DNA from: Candidatus Moranbacteria bacterium RIFCSPLOWO2_12_FULL_48_12
GTDB lineage: Bacteria; Patescibacteriota; Minisyncoccia; Moranbacterales; UBA1568
DNA length: 34,429 nt
Direction: 5' to 3'
Assembly (NCBI GenBank): GCA_001784735.1
Contig: MFSB01000033.1
Span: 439-34,867 of the forward strand
This document shows, in pieces, positions 32,287 to 34,429 of this stretch. The notes under the pieces were generated by a model. That model worked only from the letters and a program-made list of their open reading frames with translations, made no database searches and was not told the origin of the DNA. The translations under genes and the position numbers were made by a program. The stretch's first letter is position 1. Each line of letters begins with the position of its first letter.

Positions 32287-33258
32287 CTATTTCTTTTTCT
32301 TGGAGGAAACATCGGTTTTCTTTTCTTCTGTCAGCACCGAAGGAGAAAGAGTGACTGGGCTTTCTATATTTTCTCCTTCGCGAAACGCATAGTACGCCCG
32401 GGTTTCCGCGCGCAGGTCGATATACGCCAACTTTGCACGCCGCTCTTTCGGCAACTCTTTCTCAATAAGAAGCTTGAGCACATTGAGCGATGCCTCGATC
32501 GGGATCCCGGTGCCAAAATATGCCTCCCATCCTTCATCCGTTTTGACGCGCAGTTCGTCGGCAAAACGAGAGACTGTCGTATACCGCGGCTCAATCCCCA
32601 GCCCCAACTGCGCCGGAAACAGCTCCTTCATCTGGATGGCGAAAGCCCCATAACTCGCATCAAAAACTTTTTCTCCCAGAGCCACCTGTTTGTTGCTCAT
32701 ATCGGTGATAGAAAGCACGTACGGCATATTTTCCGGCAGAAGCGCCTGCGTACTATCGTGCGCCGCCCCTTCTTCATCGATGAGATAATATTGGTCTTGA
32801 GAATACCAGAGAATGATTTTCTTCCGCTCCGTCACCTCGATATTCAGATTATTCGGAAAAACGCGCGTCACGGAGACGGAAGCCAGGAGCGGGTATTCCA
32901 AGCGCAGCCGTTTTTCCAGATCCTGCGGCCGCACCAGAAAAAAATTCTGCCGGAAAAAGATCCGAAGATATTTTCTTGACAGCTCCCTCTCGATGAATCC
33001 GCCGAGCGTCCTTTGAGAAATCTCGCTCATCCCTGCGATCCGCGGCGAAGCGATAAGAAAAAATGTGGAAAAAAAGGCTGTATAAGAAAGCGTCCCAAAG
33101 AAAAGTGCCCAAAGGAAAAGAGTACCCGCTCCGATGTGCCGTCTTTCTTTTTTTCCCACCGTGCGATATCTTTTCCGCTCTGGCAAGCCCTTGCGCAAAA
33201 AATGCATCGATGATTTTTCTTGGTGTTTTTGTTTTGTCCGTTTTGATACAAACCACAT
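32287..33258 (-). CDS. ftsQ: FtsQ/DivIB-like cell division protein
   Basis: 323 residues from ATG 33258 (the track starts at a TTG; ATG 33207, MHFLRKGLPERK, is another candidate). A basic cytoplasmic tail is followed by one membrane helix (LFLWALFFGTLSYTAFFSTF) and a POTRA-type domain: FLVRPQDLEKRLRLEYPLLA, then SVSVTRVFPNNLNIEVTERK. A beta domain ending AYIDLRAETRAYYAFREGEN comes next, with a lysine-rich C-terminus. FtsQ links the early and late divisome through its outer domain. Here it lies outside the usual division-wall cluster, 37 bases after holB and presumably co-transcribed. The assignment rests on topology and the POTRA pattern. Confidence 0.82.
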   Translation of the reverse strand: MWFVSKRTKQKHQEKSSMHFLRKGLPERKRYRTVGKKERRHIGAGTLFLWALFFGTLSYTAFFSTFFLIASPRIAGMSEISQRTLGGFIERELSRKYLRIFFRQNFFLVRPQDLEKRLRLEYPLLASVSVTRVFPNNLNIEVTERKKIILWYSQDQYYLIDEEGAAHDSTQALLPENMPYVLSITDMSNKQVALGEKVFDASYGAFAIQMKELFPAQLGLGIEPRYTTVSRFADELRVKTDEGWEAYFGTGIPIEASLNVLKLLIEKELPKERRAKLAYIDLRAETRAYYAFREGENIESPVTLSPSVLTEEKKTDVSSKKKK

Positions 33259-33295
33259 AAAATAACTGACAACCAACTACTTACGACTAACGACA

Positions 33296-34201
33296 CTATA
33301 CCGAAAGGAAGAGTTTTTCTATAAGAAGCCGCGCGTTGCTCTGCGTCGTCTTGAGAAGCATAAGCGTTTCTTCCACCGCTTCCAAGAGTCCGAAGAAGCG
33401 CGTCGTATAGCGCGGATCGGCGCCCTTGAGAGCCTGCGCATAGAGTCCCGGCAGCCACCATTCGAACAACCGCACCGTTTCAGGAATATTTTTTGCCAAT
33501 TCTTCCGCCAAACGGAGGCGCTCCCCGAGCGTCAAGGTCGTGAGGCGGAAGAGACGCTCCAGCTTCTCTTGCTCAACGCGAAAGCTCTGCGGGTCATGCG
33601 CTGCCCGGACAATCATCCCCGGTCTGCCCAAAGAAAAGAAAAATGGCGCGAGGATATGCTCTCCGTTTCTCACGAACAAAGTGTCCAGTCCCTCTTCTAT
33701 TTCTTCGGACGATACATAATCGAAGCGGATGCGCTCGGCACGCGAGAGAATCGTCGGGAGAATGTTTCCCACATCATGCGTCACCAATACCATCACGGCG
33801 GTAGACTTGGGCTCTTCAAGGGTCTTCAAAATGACATTCTGGGCGGTTTGCGTGAGCTTGTGCGCCTCTTCGATAATGACGACCCGAAAATGCCCCCTGG
33901 CCGGAAAGCGCCCTAAGAATTGCAGCGCCTCGCGCATCGCTTCCGCTCCGATACTCTTCTCTTTGGTGATGCCGCGCTTGGCAACTTCTTCCGGCCGGAC
34001 AATGAGCACATCGAAAGGGTGCGGCTTGTTCTCGCTCGGCTCGAAATCCGGCTCACCGACCAGAATACTGGCAAATTCCAGGGCGCAGAGACTCTTCCCC
34101 ACGCCTTGCGGGCCTGAGAAAAGGTAGCCTTGGGAAATCTTGTTCTCCCGAGCGAGCTTTTTCAACCGCTCTCTGACTGCATGATGACCGATGATTTTCA
34201 T
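33296..34201 (-). CDS. holB: DNA polymerase III delta-prime-like clamp-loader subunit
   Basis: 301 residues from ATG 34201 (MKIIGHHAVRERLKKL); the extra MIFTFYI of the track is A/T-rich leader. AAA+ core: Walker A GPQGVGKS (30-37), Walker B variant VVIIEEAHKL (about 108-116; Glu replaces the first Asp of DEAH), TAQNVILKTLEEP and the sensor/arginine-finger-like ILSRAERIRF where SRC is usual. No Cys4 zinc module follows Walker A, unlike E. coli delta-prime. The C-terminal helical domain is present (RLFEWWLPGLYAQAL). It acts in loading the sliding clamp at the replication fork. Confidence 0.9.
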   Translation of the reverse strand: MKIIGHHAVRERLKKLARENKISQGYLFSGPQGVGKSLCALEFASILVGEPDFEPSENKPHPFDVLIVRPEEVAKRGITKEKSIGAEAMREALQFLGRFPARGHFRVVIIEEAHKLTQTAQNVILKTLEEPKSTAVMVLVTHDVGNILPTILSRAERIRFDYVSSEEIEEGLDTLFVRNGEHILAPFFFSLGRPGMIVRAAHDPQSFRVEQEKLERLFRLTTLTLGERLRLAEELAKNIPETVRLFEWWLPGLYAQALKGADPRYTTRFFGLLEAVEETLMLLKTTQSNARLLIEKLFLSV

Positions 34202-34429
34202 AATGTAAAATGTAAAAATCAAAATTCAAAATGACAGATTAAAATTCAAAAATATGAATGCGCTCTAAATCTTTACATTTTGCATTGTCATTTTGATTTT
34301 TGATATTTCATTTTTCCATTAAAACCTTCTAAAGGCACTCTTCAATAAATCCAGCACCTTCACCACAGGGTATTAAACCCTGTGGGAAGGATTTTATGTT
34401 TCCATTCATCCCCGTGGCAAGACCACGGG
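34202..34429. repeat. Terminal repeat-rich spacer
   Basis: No gene. AAAATGTAAAAATCAAAATT... at the left pairs loosely with ...TTTTGATTTTTGATATTTCATTTT further right. Then come the palindromes CACAGGGT-ATTAA-ACCCTGTG (34363-34382) and CCCGTGG-CAAGA-CCACGGG at the window edge, words also seen in elements A-C. Confidence 0.65.

Overview
The window looks like a chromosomal segment of a Candidate Phyla Radiation (Patescibacteria, Parcubacteria-like) bacterium. This rests on gene content recalled from memory: short housekeeping genes mixed with lineage-typical hypotheticals, a PP2C-like domain fused to a membrane anchor, a TraG/VirB4-like ATPase next to small conserved genes, and two GT-C glycosyltransferases. 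Intergenic DNA is packed with small palindromes and 7-bp-period A/T-rich tracts. TGA is a normal stop (rmuC, the glycosyltransferase-4 gene, the HAD gene and the 1021-aa giant gene all end in TGA), so this is not a UGA-recoding lineage. No tRNA, rRNA, CRISPR array or transposase was found.

Layout. (1) 1-6.2 kb, translation: a partial HTH gene, then rpsB-tsf-TPR membrane protein on the minus strand, diverging from rpmE-prfA-prmC on the plus strand. The two transcription units start from back-to-back consensus promoters whose -35 boxes overlap. A 23-codon lysine-rich gene with a perfect Shine-Dalgarno converges on prmC through a shared terminator. (2) 6.2-7 kb: about 800 bp of repeats, then a promoter and leader for a small membrane protein. 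(3) 7.6-11.6 kb, minus strand: a wHTH/NTase-like protein, then rmuC, a membrane protein, a WecA-type glycosyltransferase and a DUF192 protein. (4) 11.7-14.3 kb: an 823-aa PP2C-like/TM/propeller-like protein whose mRNA leader can close into a long helix ending one base before the AUG. (5) 14.4-15.1 kb: a HAD hydrolase. (6) 15.2-27.8 kb, minus strand: a six-gene locus with three giant modular proteins of about 1000 aa each, two small conserved proteins and an 830-aa TraG/VirB4-like ATPase. This is the best candidate for an undescribed system. (7) 28.1-32.1 kb, plus strand: two GT-C glycosyltransferases. (8) 32.3-34.2 kb, minus strand: holB then an ftsQ-like gene.

How it fits together. The translation genes (S2, EF-Ts, L31, RF1 and the RF1 methyltransferase PrmC) are controlled from one divergent promoter region. 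The glycosyltransferases suggest surface glycan or glycoprotein synthesis. The 15-28 kb locus may encode an envelope-associated or transfer machine powered by the ATPase, with the giant proteins as structural or scaffold parts; that role is inference from gene order only. Several repeat families lie between genes, and some copies appear to have entered coding sequence in frame (prmC, rpmE, the second GT-C gene).
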